This document shows, piece after piece, positions 39,519-51,976 of a stretch of DNA of 64,000 nt. How positions within the stretch are numbered: the first letter of the stretch is position 1; each line of letters starts with the position of its first letter. The notes beneath the pieces are model-generated. The model was not told the DNA's origin. It did no database searches and saw nothing but the letters and a program-made list of their open reading frames with translations. The translations under genes and the position numbers were made by a program. The DNA comes from Marasmius tenuissimus (lineage: Eukaryota; Basidiomycota; Agaricomycetes; Agaricales; Marasmiaceae): contig JAQOTA010000060.1 in the NCBI GenBank assembly GCA_029532415.1, positions 4,340,001 through 4,404,000 of the forward strand, written 5' to 3'.

Positions 39519-40098
39519 AGTTGCAACGTAAGTGTGATTTAAGCAGGGCCGGCGAGCGGCAAGGCCCGCTACTGCCTGTCTTCAGCATCTCAGTAGGGGG
39601 AATTGGATGCGACTGGTGGCCGAGCAACTTTTCGCCAAGTTGGTTCATAGTTTCTATCTACCCTTGGCCTGGCCTGATATGTCAGACTTGGAATCCAACT
39701 CGCAGCCTGTACAGTGCCGATCGCAACAATAACACAAGCCCTGGCCACCGTGATTTATATGCATGGCTGGCCTGCTTAGGCTATGATTTGTTGCGAGGTT
39801 TCAATGTTCTGACCCCCATCATCTAGAAAAGAACGAGCTTAGACCAGAATAGAGTTACAGATTGAGACTGGGTGTGCTGTGCGTGGAAGAAGGTCAGCCA
39901 AGTACCAAACAACCAACTACGGTGGTGAGGACAGTCAGTCCTGAGTTGCGTCTCCCCACTGGTCGCCGCTCGGCCTTTGGCCAGCTCCTCCCCCCCATCT
40001 AATGCCAGATGATCAACATATCTAAACCAAAATATATTTTAAGCTTGGACAACACTGAGGCCGACTTGAAGATACGGCCGCGTCAAAAACTTGAAACT
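39519..40098. other. Spacer, no supported gene
   Basis: GC-rich repeats of GGCCTGGCCTG type occur around 39670. No coding frame has a start and splice context. Confidence 0.35.
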
Positions 40099-40533
40099 TC
40101 ACACGTAGGTAGCGAAATGACGAGCTGAAAGGAGATCTTCACTTCGGAAGCGGACACAGGGGACCACAGACCTAAAGATGGTATTATTACCAATCACATC
40201 CGGCCATGGATCGGAGAAATCGCAGAAATCGCCAACTGCAGGGCCCCTCACCGTGTATTCGGGTGTGTCTAACTTGGTTGAATGTTGTATACTCTGGATA
40301 GAGTAAGCCATAGCAAGCTTGGATCCTTGAATTAATTGCTCACACTGAAGTTGATTCAAATTTTGAGCTGGACAGTATTGAATCGAGTCACTGTGAGCTG
40401 GAGTCAGTTCGGAGCTGTTTGTGCAGTGGAATGAACTTGAATTGAGGAGAAAGTTGTCCAAGAGATCGCCAAGAGAGTAAAGCGAGGGGCATAACCTGAG
40501 GCTAAACTGTTGAACCAGGCTAGACAGCAATAT
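40099..40533 (-). CDS. Last exon of a hypothetical gene
   Basis: A strong acceptor (CCTTTTCAG) on the minus strand opens a 144-codon exon ending TGA. Reading starts ILLSSLVQQF and holds SLYSLGDLLDNFLL, QNLNQLQCEQLIQGSK and DPWPDVIGN. Codon use and composition look coding. No ATG opens this frame, so upstream exons are needed, perhaps in 40540-40990 where MALWKGMMDYDSSNP is readable. No family recognised. Confidence 0.4.
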   Translation of the reverse strand: MLLSSLVQQFSLRLCPSLYSLGDLLDNFLLNSSSFHCTNSSELTPAHSDSIQYCPAQNLNQLQCEQLIQGSKLAMAYSIQSIQHSTKLDTPEYTVRGPAVGDFCDFSDPWPDVIGNNTIFRSVVPCVRFRSEDLLSARHFATYV

Positions 40534-40664
40534 CTGAAAAGGTGGGCTTAGTGAATCGCAGCCTACACTGGGCCGAGGTGACCATGCTGATCAGAGAACG
40601 AAGATGAAACGCGAGTTGAACTCGCGACAAAAATACTAGATCAGAGGTCGCGTGACTGTGTGAG

Positions 40665-40702
40665 AGTGAACGTGATACCGTGGGCAAAAAGTCACGTTCA
40701 CT
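40665..40702. other. 11-bp perfect hairpin
   Basis: AGTGAACGTGA pairs with TCACGTTCACT across a 16-nt loop. No tRNA-like fold surrounds it. Confidence 0.5.
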
Positions 40703-41418
40703 GAAAGTGGGGTGCGCAGAATCGGTTTTTGATGGACCGGTAAAACCCTCTACTTAGCAGTAGCGGGAATTTGGAGCGCAGCAAATGTCTACTCGTGGCG
40801 TTGGTCAGCCTAAGCTGGGCTATCGGTTGTAAATCGCAATAACGCCGATGGTTTGCAAAAAAGGTTTGGTTTCCACATACGGGGTGTAAAACCTTTAAGT
40901 CGCCCGGGTTACTTGAATCATAATCCATCATCCCTTTCCAGAGTGCCATAAGGCGAGTCTCAAAGTTACTCGCCGTGTCGCAAACCAAAACTCACTACAA
41001 GTTCGTTGCCGTCTGTCGTTCGGTTTGTCGTTCAGCGGACGAGAGTGGATACGCCTTGCATATATCATGAGTTGCTTTCGGACTACGGAAGGCATACCAA
41101 CAATACATGAACTATGAATACTATGCCTCTATAATGTTGGTGAACCAAGGTGACTTCAGGGGCGAACACGACCCTCGTGTAGGGTACCGGTATTTATTAT
41201 GTCCCCTCAAAGCACCAGGCTCTCAAGGCAGATCATTGGGGTGCTGGAAAGCGCACATCTTGCGTGGGCTAGGTGAATGGGTTATCCGAATGATCAACAC
41301 AGAATGCTCACACTAAGGTTTCTCATAGGTGATTCCCAATCCAAAGCCGTGAAACCTAACCTTCTTCAATTTCTCAGAAGGTAGTGGCAGTTGGCACGGG
41401 TCCCAAAAGCTCCACTAG

Positions 41419-41661
41419 CTAGACGCTAGAAGAAGTCCCGGGAGCCGTAGCAATCAGTTCAGGGGAAGAAGGTAGTGCAGCATTTCTAATTTGAACCATT
41501 TTCAAGCATTCATGATTCAACACACTTAGAGTAAATCCAGATGCAGTTTGAATTGTGTCTCGCAGTAACTTGCTTCGGTATAGTGCAAGGGTATTGTTAG
41601 GATGAAATAATATAAAACCACACTCTTGTTTGCGAGTCACAAGAACGGCTGCAATAGACAT
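41419..41661 (-). CDS. Hypothetical 80-residue protein
   Basis: ATG-started frame with MSIAAVLVTRKQECGFI and FTLSVLNHECLKMVQI. Small and soluble, no known motif. It could be a terminal exon. Confidence is low because there is no paralog or splice support. Confidence 0.3.
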   Translation of the reverse strand: MSIAAVLVTRKQECGFILFHPNNTLALYRSKLLRDTIQTASGFTLSVLNHECLKMVQIRNAALPSSPELIATAPGTSSSV

Positions 41662-41886
41662 ATTTACGGGGAGTTTACGGGAATTTCGACACTTTTAGGC
41701 GTATACACAATGGTACGTTTAGCTACAAATTATGATGGCGGTGGTGAAGTGCACAACGACGCGTTGCTAGGTATGAGTCATGACGGTACCTTCAAATAGC
41801 AATCTAAACCGAATGCATTGGGGAGTTGGACCATACCGGGAGCTCGGAGAGGCACCTTACTTCAATCTCCCTGTTTCGACCAAGTT

Positions 41887-42075
41887 GGAGTAGCTACTAC
41901 TCGCCACCTTGATCTATGTCCCTTCCCAATTCAAGCCTTAGAATAAGTTTACGTGGATTCGAGAGTCTGCGATTGCACAGCAGTAGATCTTGATTAGTGG
42001 ATCTCTCTTACATCCTGAGCTCCTCAGCAGCGGCACCCGAAGCATCGGAGACGTTCAAATGCCGAGGAAGACTAA
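41887..42075. repeat. 189-bp inverted duplication, left arm
   Basis: Pairs with 43530-43718 in reverse orientation with only a few mismatches. It includes the last codons and 3' flank of the minus-strand frame ending at 42008. Confidence 0.9.
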
Positions 42076-42420
42076 TAACACCATGATTACCACCTCCCAT
42101 ATTCGGCGACGTGGCCTCTGCCTCGGTACGCTTGCTTGGACCGACTCCATCGGTTCGACTCTCCTTGAGAATTGCAATTATAGTCGATCCCATCGTCCAA
42201 ATCACCCCTCCATGTTGTAACAGGGATACAGTATACTGGAGGAAGTTCAAGTCTTTGGTCGTGATGGTGTTCGAGAAGGGAGTTTCCGGTAGGATGGCCT
42301 GAGCATTACCCGAACGGCTGACACTACAGCGGGAATCTTCGAGGAGGCGGTCTAAGGAACCAGCGAGGTAGCTACTATACCACAAAGAAAATGAGATTTC
42401 CACAAGGTCACCAAGGCTGT
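42008..42420 (-). CDS. Terminal exon ending SDASGAAAEELRM
   Basis: An open minus-strand frame with YSLGDLVEISFSLWYSS, SGNAQAILPETPFSNT and a hydrophobic HGGVIWTMGSTIIAIL, ending LPRHLNVSDASGAAAEELRM. There is no usable ATG in this frame near its start, so an intron or degradation is likely. The end is duplicated in inverted orientation at 43.5 kb. The layout (hydrophobic region, then short soluble tail) would fit the C-terminus of a small membrane protein. Unrecognised. Confidence 0.4.
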
Positions 42421-43488
42421 ATCCGTCATTTGAACAGTAGGTTGTCCGGCCCAAGGGGGTGTCAATTTCTTATTTAAGTGTATGAGGTCGAATTTTTGTT
42501 TGAGCCCAGGGAGGGGGGCACCCCTCGCTTCCTCCTCCCCCTCCTGCTATATATGATAACTGCACGTGAAATACGTTCCGGGCAGGTATTAATTTCACTT
42601 AGTGCCTTATTTCTCGGAAACATTGGTGTTGATGGTCAATTTCTGGCTACAGCGCATGTGAGTTACCTGTCTGGAGTGTGCTCAACATAGTATATTACTC
42701 ATTTTGAACCCTCTGAGAGGCCTTCAGGACCCCTCAAAATCCGAACTTTTGTTAGGTATAAAAGTTTTTTAAGGGCCTTTGGCCCCCCCTACCCCGGACC
42801 GGAAATTCCATTCTTGTCACCCCCTTGGTCTAGCCCGCTGCTCCATGACCTCCGAGGGCATTGAGGGAATCCAGCATCTGATAGAAAGAGGGTTGCGAGT
42901 TTCTTGATGTACCGCGGCGCCAGCAACAATGTGGCGGTACAGGAGTAGAGACTTCTGGTGAGCTAACTCGACGGGAGAGTTGTATGGAGAGTTGTATGGC
43001 GAGCCACAGGAATACCTCGACATGTTTTAACCGGAGGTGGAGGGGGTTTTGAGAGCGAGCGGGATGGGGAGGGCTGTCTAATTGTGGGTATTGATGTGTT
43101 GGGAGATACTAACGTGGAGCATCTCAAACTCGATTGGAAATGATCTAGTGATCTAGTCAGAGACTCGAGGATGTGAGGTAAATCTTGGATTCAAGGACCT
43201 ACCTTCTCTCCCGGTGCTATCATTTTCTCCCCCTAAGATACAAGTTCGAAGGTATGCCCAACAACCATCGATATTCAATTACTTCTGGATGGACAGCGGT
43301 GTTTTACAAAATTGACGGCTCCATTGTGTTGAAAACGCAGTGAAGGAAAATTCGCATATTCAAGTGAGCTAACGATTGGTCCTCGATGGCCTTCTGAAGT
43401 AGAATACTGATGAGAGTAAGTCACATGTAAAACGGTCATAGTGGTGGGAGGAAAAGCCGAGTGATGTTAGTCACGTACTGTTATTCAG

Positions 43489-43597
43489 GTCGCCCCGGCG
43501 CTTGATCTCCAATCACCATCTCTTTGGACTTAGTCTTCCTCGGCATTTGAACGTCTCCGATGCTTCGGGTGCCACTGCTGAGGAGCTCAGGATGTAA
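43489..43597 (+). pseudogene. Plus-strand copy of the same terminal exon
   Basis: An acceptor (TATTCAG) at 43482-43488 opens a frame ending SLPRHLNVSDASGATAEELRM, nearly identical to the minus-strand end at 42008. The upstream part is different and no earlier exon was found. It is either a second gene sharing the 3' end or an inverted fragment. Confidence 0.45.
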
Positions 43598-43718
43598 GAG
43601 AGATCCACTAATCAAGATCTACTGCTGTGCAATCGCAGACTCTCGAATCCACGTAAACTCATTCTAAGGCTTGAATTGGGAAGGGACATAGATCAAGGTG
43701 GCGAGTAGTAGCTACTCC
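43530..43718. repeat. 189-bp inverted duplication, right arm
   Basis: Reverse complement of 41887-42075 with a few substitutions (for example AGAATGAG/AGAATAAG and CAGTGGC/CAGCGGC). No target duplication at the outer edges. Confidence 0.9.
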
Positions 43719-43940
43719 CTCGACGTCGTGCCCAATGAGATTTGATACATGATTCGATTGTTGATACAGATCTGTACGTCGACCAGTACCCACTCACAAT
43801 GTGGAGGGGCGTTCGCAACAGGGAAGAAAACTATGAACCCGAAGTGAGAAAAGACAAGATAAATGGGAGACAAATCCATGCAGGGAACGATTGAAGAGAC
43901 GGAAGGAGTGTTATTTTCGGAACACAGCTCGATATGCAAG

Positions 43941-45547
43941 CTAAATCATCCCATCCTTGTCGTGTTTCACCTCCGGTTTTACTTCCTCCGCGTGGGAACT
44001 GCTGGAAGCGTCGCTATTCTCGTGACGGCAGGAAGCTTCCGTAGTCGCTTGTGATGTACTATTACTTGTTTCCCATTGAGATTCGCGCTCGGCAAGGTGA
44101 ATGGGAATCATCTGCTGCATGCTCACAACAGACTTTTCGTATGCAACACGAACAATGATTAGGGTAGGTGCTAGGCCCTAGGGGGTCAAAGAAGCTGTGA
44201 AGTAACATATTGTATATGAAGAGATTTGGCACATACTGACATCAAAGCCGCGATGGGGGACACGTCAATGGGAACTGTACCATATCCATCTGGGTCGCAT
44301 AGGACTGGTACCAAGACGGAGGCTATCATGGCAGCTGGGAATAATATTCCTGACTCAAGGCTATGAAAGGTCATTGGAGAGAATAATCAGTACACAAATG
44401 GACGTACATGACGGCGACAACTGCTTGATACCTTGCGTGGACTGGCATTCCCATCTGTCGTCGTGCATCCCAGCTAATCCACCAGATCCTCCCCGCTAAG
44501 GTACAAAGAGTTTTACTGAACCATATGCACTTTGAGGTCTGATGTACTCACCTGCCAGTAGTGACAATATTGCATTGAACACTGCAAGTGCAATTTGGTC
44601 CCCATTGTCAATTTTCAAACCCTCAAGAAATGCGTCTCGAAAGTCGCCCCGATCACTGATACCGATCGTTATCGATAACGTAGTTGCAAAGGAAATCCCT
44701 GATGCAATGTTTTGTTGAACAGACGCGAGTGCCTCACAGCCTCACTTTCGAGGCTGGAAAGTGACCAGAGGTACATACCATTGAGTATGATGCCAGCAGT
44801 ACCCAGCATGTATAATGCAATCCGACTGGATCCCCAAATGACATAACACCGGTGAATCTATAAAAGGTAGGGTAGTTGGTATCCCGCATACGGGATAGCA
44901 TACGCACGAGCATGACATCAGCTAAAGCACTTTTGAAACAAATAGTATCGCTAATCAGTGCCAGAATAGTTGACTGAAAGTATAGACACACTTCATGATT
45001 GCACCCACAAATGAGCATATAGACCTGTTATGAATTAAATTTGATGAGAACAAGTAGAGGATGAGGACCAATCAGCAACAATACATGCATCCAAACAGTT
45101 GCCACCATATCCTGGGCCATGATCTTCCCCAAAGGCTCGAAATCCCGTGTCTTAGCTGCACGAAAATTAATGATAGTCTGTCGAATTTGACCAAATGTTT
45201 CCACCACAACGTAAAGACTTGCAAAGGCGAATAATAATATGGTGCATATGAGATATAGCCTCAATCCGGGCCTGTGCGGGTGGCAAAGGACACGAATACA
45301 AAGGCCAAACAGTATTATATACACTCCTGTACAAGCAGATGTAAGAATTCACAAGGAGAAGGTGCAAATGAGTGACCGACCGTAAATGAGGAATATAGAC
45401 TGATTGACCGAGTATGTCAGAATGCAAAGAGCGCCGAAAGATGCAGTAAAACCAACTGACCGACAGGGTGGCAATAGGTTGGACGATGACCTGCTCCACC
45501 GTAAGGTAGGGTTCCACAGATGTCTCAAGGCTATCTTGAGAATCCAT
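43941..45547 (-). CDS. 7TM-like membrane protein paralog D
   Basis: Starts MDSQDSLETSVEPYLTV at 45547. It follows the shared exon order: VIVQPIATLS, SIFLIYG, LCIRVLCHPHRPGLRLYLI, SFVGAIM, ALADVML, IHRCYVIWGSSRIALYML, GDQIALAVFNAILSLLAG, GRIWWISWDARRQMG, ESGILFPAAMIASVLV and GLAPTLIIVRVAYEKSV, with a Ser/Glu-rich tail ending KDGMI at 43941. To keep phase from exon 3 into the SICSFVG exon, a GC-AG intron (donor GCATGT, where paralog E has GTACGT) is needed. If GC is not used, the gene is broken there. Confidence 0.68.
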
Positions 45548-48500
45548 CTGATTCTTGAAGGTCTCGTAAAGAATGAGAAACCGTTCCTACCAGGGATCGA
45601 GAAAGGAACTTTATATTGTATCCTTGCTCACCTGGAAGGTCGAGATCAAGCCACATCATGAACAGGATCAGACTCGCCGTACACAACCGAGCGACTAAGT
45701 ATTGTGGTGTCCCGTGAGCGGAGTTTTTATGATGAAATCAGTCAGCTACAGTTGTGCACAACGTCGTGGTTACTAGGATAGTGGCAATTTTCCGAACTTT
45801 GCTATCCATAGCCACAGACGGACTGACCGGCCCTGGCACCGCCGCCTTTCGCGCGCTTTCTTTTCCCTTCATCACCCACTGTCGAGACGGACGGAACGTT
45901 CCGGTTTCTGTAGATAAACTTGATTTTGAACTAGCCGATTGTCGACACCGGAGGGGCGAGAGTGAAACTGTAGCGGGCAATCCTCCTGCTGTCAGCCGCG
46001 CCCAGTAAGGTATTCATGCGTCAAATCACCATCGACGGGATGACGAGTATATTCAAAGTACGTATTTACTAGTATCGACAGAATTATCATTTCCAGATCA
46101 TCAATAATCCAACGTTCAACAATCCCGTGGTGTGAGACTTTCTGTCCGCGTTGCCGGACCGGAATCAACAAGAAAATTTCTGTTGGAGACCAGCCACAAG
46201 TACTTAGTTCGTCGCGCATACGTGTAACGTACCCGACGCTGCCATGTGTCAGCCAAGAGTATATCGACGAGGTGAGCGAGGTGAGCGGAAGAACAATCTT
46301 GGAAATTCGACAACGAGTCCTGTAAGAAACAGCACGCCACGGAGGGGTCTCAGAAATACTCGATTTAGCCCGTTGGACAATTGGTTGGTTGAAGCATGAT
46401 CCAACGCCACCAACATGGACCGGGCTGTGGATGACGACTCACGAGCTCAAGGCGGTCCGTTGGTCCGATGTGAAAGGGTAACAAGCATGAGAGACTCACT
46501 AGGCGTGGAGACGGAGGACGGGCGCCTTGATTCGACGCTGTGCAATCAGGTCCTCCCTCAGTCCGTGGAAGGCGGGTGCAGTTGGCACAGGAATCAAGAG
46601 GCCGGAAGCTAGAGATATTTCGGGAACCCTCAACAGCCACTGGGTACGGGTGAAGAGGGCTATACGGTTTCGAATTCAACGTATCCAGATGGATTTTAGG
46701 ATACGGCTGAAATCGTCGTTTGCTGTAGCTTGTTTGACAGTTGGCTGTTTCAACTTTCATATCAAACAACTTGTATGTCTACAATCCAAAATTGCTAAAT
46801 GCAGTCTGAAAGTCACAAGAGAAGCTGCGGATGGCTCTATGTATGAATATGCAAGTCAGGAGATGTGCGACAGGCGTCCCGGATCCAAGCCTTGCTGTCT
46901 ATAGTGATACCCTCAAACGGACTCGCTTGGTAGGCGGAAAAAAACTCAGAATATGCTATCATAATTAAACTGGGTTTATTCTCAGCATCAAACCGCCCAA
47001 AGCCAGGTGTCAGGAGCTCAAACGTTCATGTGCTCATAGAGTGGTCATATAAGCGTCATACCATCCTAAACTCCGCCTCGGGAATCAAAGAGTCTTACAG
47101 CCAGCCCCGAACTTCTCTGCCTCAACAACTCAACGAGCCAAACTTTGTCGTAGACAATGGATCAACAGGTTTCTATTGAGTTCTATGTTTGTTGGATCCT
47201 TAACCGGGACTGGACTGGCCGGATGATGAATGGGGACGTTCAAATTTTGACGACGAGCGTATTTTGAATCAGAACAGGAGACGATGGTGGTTGAAGCACA
47301 AGTACTGCTCTAGTGTCACCATGACAAGGTGAACAACCCTACATCCAAAGCCTCACAAAGGATTCCATCACAGACCTCATCAAATCGGCCAGTACGAGCG
47401 CTAATTTTGAGAGACATCTACAACAACAAATCAACACTTCGGGCTGACTGTACCTTCTTCATGGCAGAGAAGAACCCCAAAAGAACGGCACGACCCTATA
47501 AAAGCTCCGCCACTATCTTGAATACGCCAATTCATTATGTGCAACTCGCGTCCGATCTATTGATATCTAAGGTTCCCGAGACTGATACATCCGTCACTTG
47601 AGCGCGAGACCGGCTACGTGGAGGTACTGGGAAAGCGGGCAACCAGGGAGAGCTGTTGTTCCTTTGTAATCTACCACTACAGTGTGTGCTGACGACGAGC
47701 TTGTTCCTGGGATGGGTACTTGGTGAATACACACTGTGCCTGGCTAAGTATGTAACAAATCAACACACCCCGGCAGTTCTTAGTAGGACAATGCTGTGCA
47801 TCTATCTATCTATCGGTACTGCGTCATGAGGCTGTTATGATCACACGTCTCGATGTCATATCCTGGATCATAAACGTCCCCCCCATAACGTCCCATTTCG
47901 CTTGTGCCTGTGGTCACGACCCCCTTGATTCCCATGCCACCATATCTTACATTGAGATGGACATCATACTCGCTGATCATACGACAACCTCAATTTCGCC
48001 ACCTCCGTTACCGTCTTTGCTGTGACCGGAGCTCGTTGCAATTGCCGGAATCTTAGGAATTCGTGCTAGAGCACTTTCGACGCCGAAGACAGTATGAGAC
48101 GTACTTACCAGGGAAAGTACCGTGGTACTTTGTGGTTGGTTCCCACATTTCACCCACAAAAAGAACGTACGAATCTAGGGATTTCCGGTGGAGCACTGAG
48201 ATCCTAGGTAGAATATGCCTCACTTGACAGACTTATTAAGACATAGTGTATCAGGAAATCATATTGGGAAGACATGAAACGTTGGCCTTTGACCTGGCGT
48301 TTTGAGATCAGATTCAGTCACAGGATTTTCGCAAGCGCTTATGATCCAGGCGTGAGAAATTGAATAAAATCAAAAAAGAAGTACTCAGGGCGAGGTATTG
48401 TAATGAGCACGGCGGACACAGCACTTCAAAAAGGCTCCCAGCCATCCCCGAGGTCAATTCCTATCAGTGTGGTGATCAAGTTTTGTCAGTGCGGAGGTCG

Positions 48501-49179
48501 ATCACCCAGGGACCAGGGTGTAAATGTCGATGAGTAGTGCAAATGTTTTCGACAAATTAAATATCATGATAATGGCCTCTCCCCTTCTGCCTCATCTCTC
48601 TTATCTTTGCTGGCAATATTGTGGGCGTCCTTGCCCGCGGTGGTTTAGGGCATGGTTTCGCTACTGCTGTTGTTATACGATTCTGGCAGTGCCACAGAGA
48701 TTTGTCGTTCTTAGGCTCGGGGAAGTATGTCATTATTACGAACCTCCATCAGATCATACCAACCAGACGGTTTCCCGACGGCCTCACTGACGCTGAGATG
48801 TCTGAGATCTGAGGTGAATTCAGGTCCTTCTCATGACAGAGGCTCATTGTTGCGATATTATCTGCAGGACAGTCGTGAAATCACTAATATGGGGGGGTAA
48901 TCTGACCGCGATGAGACTTATAAATCTCTTGGTTAAGTCTCATATTACCTGTGGATCGCTGCGAGCCGTGGTCACACTGACGATTCCGCGACTCAGCGTG
49001 AATATTGGCCCATTGACGTGAACAGAGGGGAACAAACGAATGGGTGATAAAATTGTAATGAAACAAACGCTAGAAGATAGGGCAGATCTCCGACGATGTA
49101 GCCTTAGCGAGCTGAATAAATGTGTGAAACGGCAAGAGTGATGGAAGGAAGGATATAATTATGCACAAAACTACGCCAA
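45548..49179. other. Spacer between paralogs D and E
   Basis: Includes sequence duplicated upstream of E and F: the ACGGACTCGCT block near 46915 recurs at 58673, and the ACTCAGAATATGCTATCAT block near 46945 recurs near 51702. Possible coding pieces, none complete: a plus frame at 47340-47601 (PVRALILRDIYNNKS; no ATG), a minus tail IPAIATSSGHSKDGNGGGE ending at 47977, and a plus frame near 48600-48812 (RGGLGHGFATAVVIRFWQC, ending EMSEI). Confidence 0.35.
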
Positions 49180-50790
49180 TCAAACCATCCGAGACTCGTC
49201 GATCTTCTCTCCGGTGTTTGCTGACTCCGTATGAGCGTCGAGGACTTCGTTTTGACGATGAGAACGAATGTCCACAGTGGCTTGCAATACATTTGGACAT
49301 GGATTAGTGTGATGAGATGCTTGATCGGCGAATTGGATCGACATCATCTGTTGCACGCTCTCAACATTTCTTCCATGTGCAACTCGAACGAGGATTAAAG
49401 TAGGTGCCAGGCCCTAAAAGGTCATACAAGGAGTGAGAAGTCACGACATATGAAAAGAATGTGAGGTACATACCGCCATTAGATATGCAATGAGGTTGAG
49501 ATCAATGGGAATGATGCCGTGCGACTCCGGGTCCAATATGACAGGTATCAACGTCGCGGCTATTAAGGTAGTCGGAAACAACAATCCTGACTCGAGTCTA
49601 GAGAAGGTCATCGATGAGTTGGAAAAGACGCCAGTCGGAGCCTGATAAGGGGACGTACATGATAGTGACAACTGCTTGGTACCTTGCCTGGACTGGTGTT
49701 CCCATCTGTCTTCGGGCGTCTCGACTGATCCACCAAATTCTCCCCGCTAAGTACGAAACTTTGACCGAGTCATTCACAGCAAGAGGTTGAACTGAGTACT
49801 CACCGGCCAACAGTGATAATATCCCATTGAATACTGCAAGTGCGATCTGGTTTCCGTGGTCAAGTTTCACAGTCACAGAATACATATGTTCGAATTTGTT
49901 TGAATCACTCTGCCCGATGGGGCCCATGAACGCAGTTGCAAGGGAGATACCTGGTTCAAAGCGCCTAGAATCAGCGCTGAGCTACTTGTCCACTATAGGG
50001 ACTCGACTCTGATCGGAGGCACATACCATTAAGTACTATTCCCACAACACCCAGTGTGTAAAGCACAATCCTGCTAGATCCCCACAAGATATAACACCGG
50101 TGAATCTGGAAGGGTAAGTAAGAATCCGACGGATCCGAAGCTAGGATACTGCTCACAAGCATAATATCGGCTAGAGAGCTTTCAAAATAACATGAGCGCC
50201 GGAAGGGTCAATCTGGGAAAAAGCTGTACTTCATGAACGTTCCAGCGAAGGAGGCAAGAGCTCTGGTTGTAAGAAGACCTTTGTCAGAGAGAGTAGAAGT
50301 CCTCAAGACTGAGTAATACGTACATCCCAGCAGTTTTCGAGTTATCCTGGGTCACATACTTCACCAAAGACTCAATGTCTCCAGTCTTTGCTACATGGAA
50401 GAGAGCAACGGCCTGTTCTGTGTACAAGAATGCCTCTGATGCGACAAAGAGACTGGCGAAGGCAAACAATAGTATGGTGCATACGAGATAGAGCCTCAAT
50501 CCAGACTTGTGCTGGCGGTTAAGGACGTGCATACAAAGACCAAAAATTATCATGTACATCCCTGTGAGGATGGACATCAGAGTATACCATGAGCAGCTTT
50601 GAATGAGAGGCTCACCATAGATCAAAAACATGGACTGAGATAATGGGTCCGTGAGATTCATGCTACACGCAATGTTACAGTAAAGCTTACTGACCGAGAG
50701 GTTGGCAATTGGCGCCACAATGACATTTTGGACTGTAAGGAAGGATTCGACAATCTGTTCCGGGATATCTCGGGAGGATATCTGATTCAT
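49180..50790 (-). CDS. 7TM-like membrane protein paralog E, apparently intact
   Basis: Exon 1 is 50790-50695 (32 codons, MNQISSRDIPEQIVESFLTV to IANLS). It is followed by SMFLIYG; MYMIIFGLCMHVL through LYLVCTILLFAFASLFV; ALASFAGTFM joined to SLADIML; IHRCYILWGSSRIVLYTLGV; VKLDHGNQIALAVFNGILSL; RIWWISRDARRQMGTPVQAR; ESGLLFPTTLIAATLIPVIL; and GLAPTLILVRVAHGRNVESV. The charged tail ends DESRMV, TGA at 49180. All joins I checked keep phase. Predicted multi-pass integral membrane protein with a soluble C-terminal tail; function unknown. Best-preserved copy together with C. Confidence 0.78.
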
Positions 50791-51976
50791 GAGGGACCTT
50801 CGAATTGATCAGGAAATGGGCGTACCGAGGAGAGGAGCTTTTTATACTGCGCACCTACTTAGTAGGACAACCAAAGTCACTACACTTGGAGTTGATGTGA
50901 ATTGATCAACCACACGAGTCGCAAATCAGGAAAAAGCTTTGTGTGTCACTATTGCGCCACATCATGATAGAAAGATGGGGCCGAATGTCCGAACGTGGCC
51001 GCACAAACCAGGGGGCATTGGGTCTGCTATTACTACCTCGATTATCGCGTCGTCACAAAACACAACCGTGGTACAAGCTCTAGTCCACATTCTCCCTTAC
51101 CCTCGTCGTGAGGAGCGAAAGATTTCGTCCGAATTCCGGGCCTTCTACCGTGGGATGTTTCCGACTAAAAATAATCTCGGTACTGTTGATCATCAGCACC
51201 AGGCGACTAATACTCAGGCTGTCACAAACATGGGGATATCAATAGATTCTAGTCTGAGAATACGACGGAAACGGAGGAAGATACCATATGTTCTTCCTAG
51301 TTTAGTCTGTGCAGACCAAGATTCTTTGTGCTACTCGAAAGGCGGCTACAGTTGGGACGGGAAACGAGTATCAGGCCATTCAGATGTTAGAGAAAGTCCG
51401 TGGGTTATCAAGAGTGTCCGTGCAAGGAGGAATACCTGCGTTCGGTTTTAAAACCCTTGACCCTTCTACCATACAATGACGATACAGAGACAGCGTCGCT
51501 CAGAGTAAAACGAGCCGCCGACCTCATTTAGGTTTCGCCGGATACTTACTGCCTACCAGTTTCAACAGCTGCGAGTGGTCATTATAAAAGACCTCAGCCT
51601 GTCATATAGGTGAACTTCTAGTCAATCGGATGCTCCAACCCTTGCTTTTGATAATGGTACCGCCAAGCGCCACCCGCAAACGGATTTCTGGGGAAATAGC
51701 GTGACTCAGAATATACGATCATGGTAAGGCGAGAGTACATTCATTCTCACCATCACATTGGAAGCGAAGGTTGACAGTCCATGCTGATAGAAAAGTCATA
51801 CTCTTATCTCACCCAACCACCCCAGTAATCCCAATCCTCCAATCTCCGAACGGCGATGAAGCCTTCTGCGTATGTAGTCCCGAGTAACTCTTGTACCTAC
51901 GATTGTTGATCAACAAATCTGATGCCTCGCGAATACCTCGCTGAATCTTGCTAGGTCTATCATGATCTCTCCATAT
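50791..51976. other. Upstream region of paralog E, duplicated upstream of F
   Basis: TTTTTATACTG at 50842-50852 is a likely TATA region. Blocks such as TATTGCGCCACATCA and GTTTCCGACTAAA-like recur upstream of F at 58610 and 58868. A 170-codon plus frame here has no ATG start and overlaps these duplicated blocks, so it is probably not coding. Confidence 0.5.

Noticed and set aside
40598..40620. CGCGAGTTGAACTCGCG palindrome as a tRNA T-arm
   Set aside because: No acceptor stem, D-arm or anticodon arm can be built around it on either strand.
41887..43718. Calling the 1.83-kb interval a DNA transposon with 189-bp TIRs
   Set aside because: No target duplication at the outer edges, and the arms contain a conserved coding end, so an inverted gene duplication is at least as likely.
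50939..51451. 170-codon plus-strand ORF
   Set aside because: It begins with TTG, not ATG, and overlaps non-coding upstream DNA that is duplicated upstream of paralog F, where the frame is not kept.
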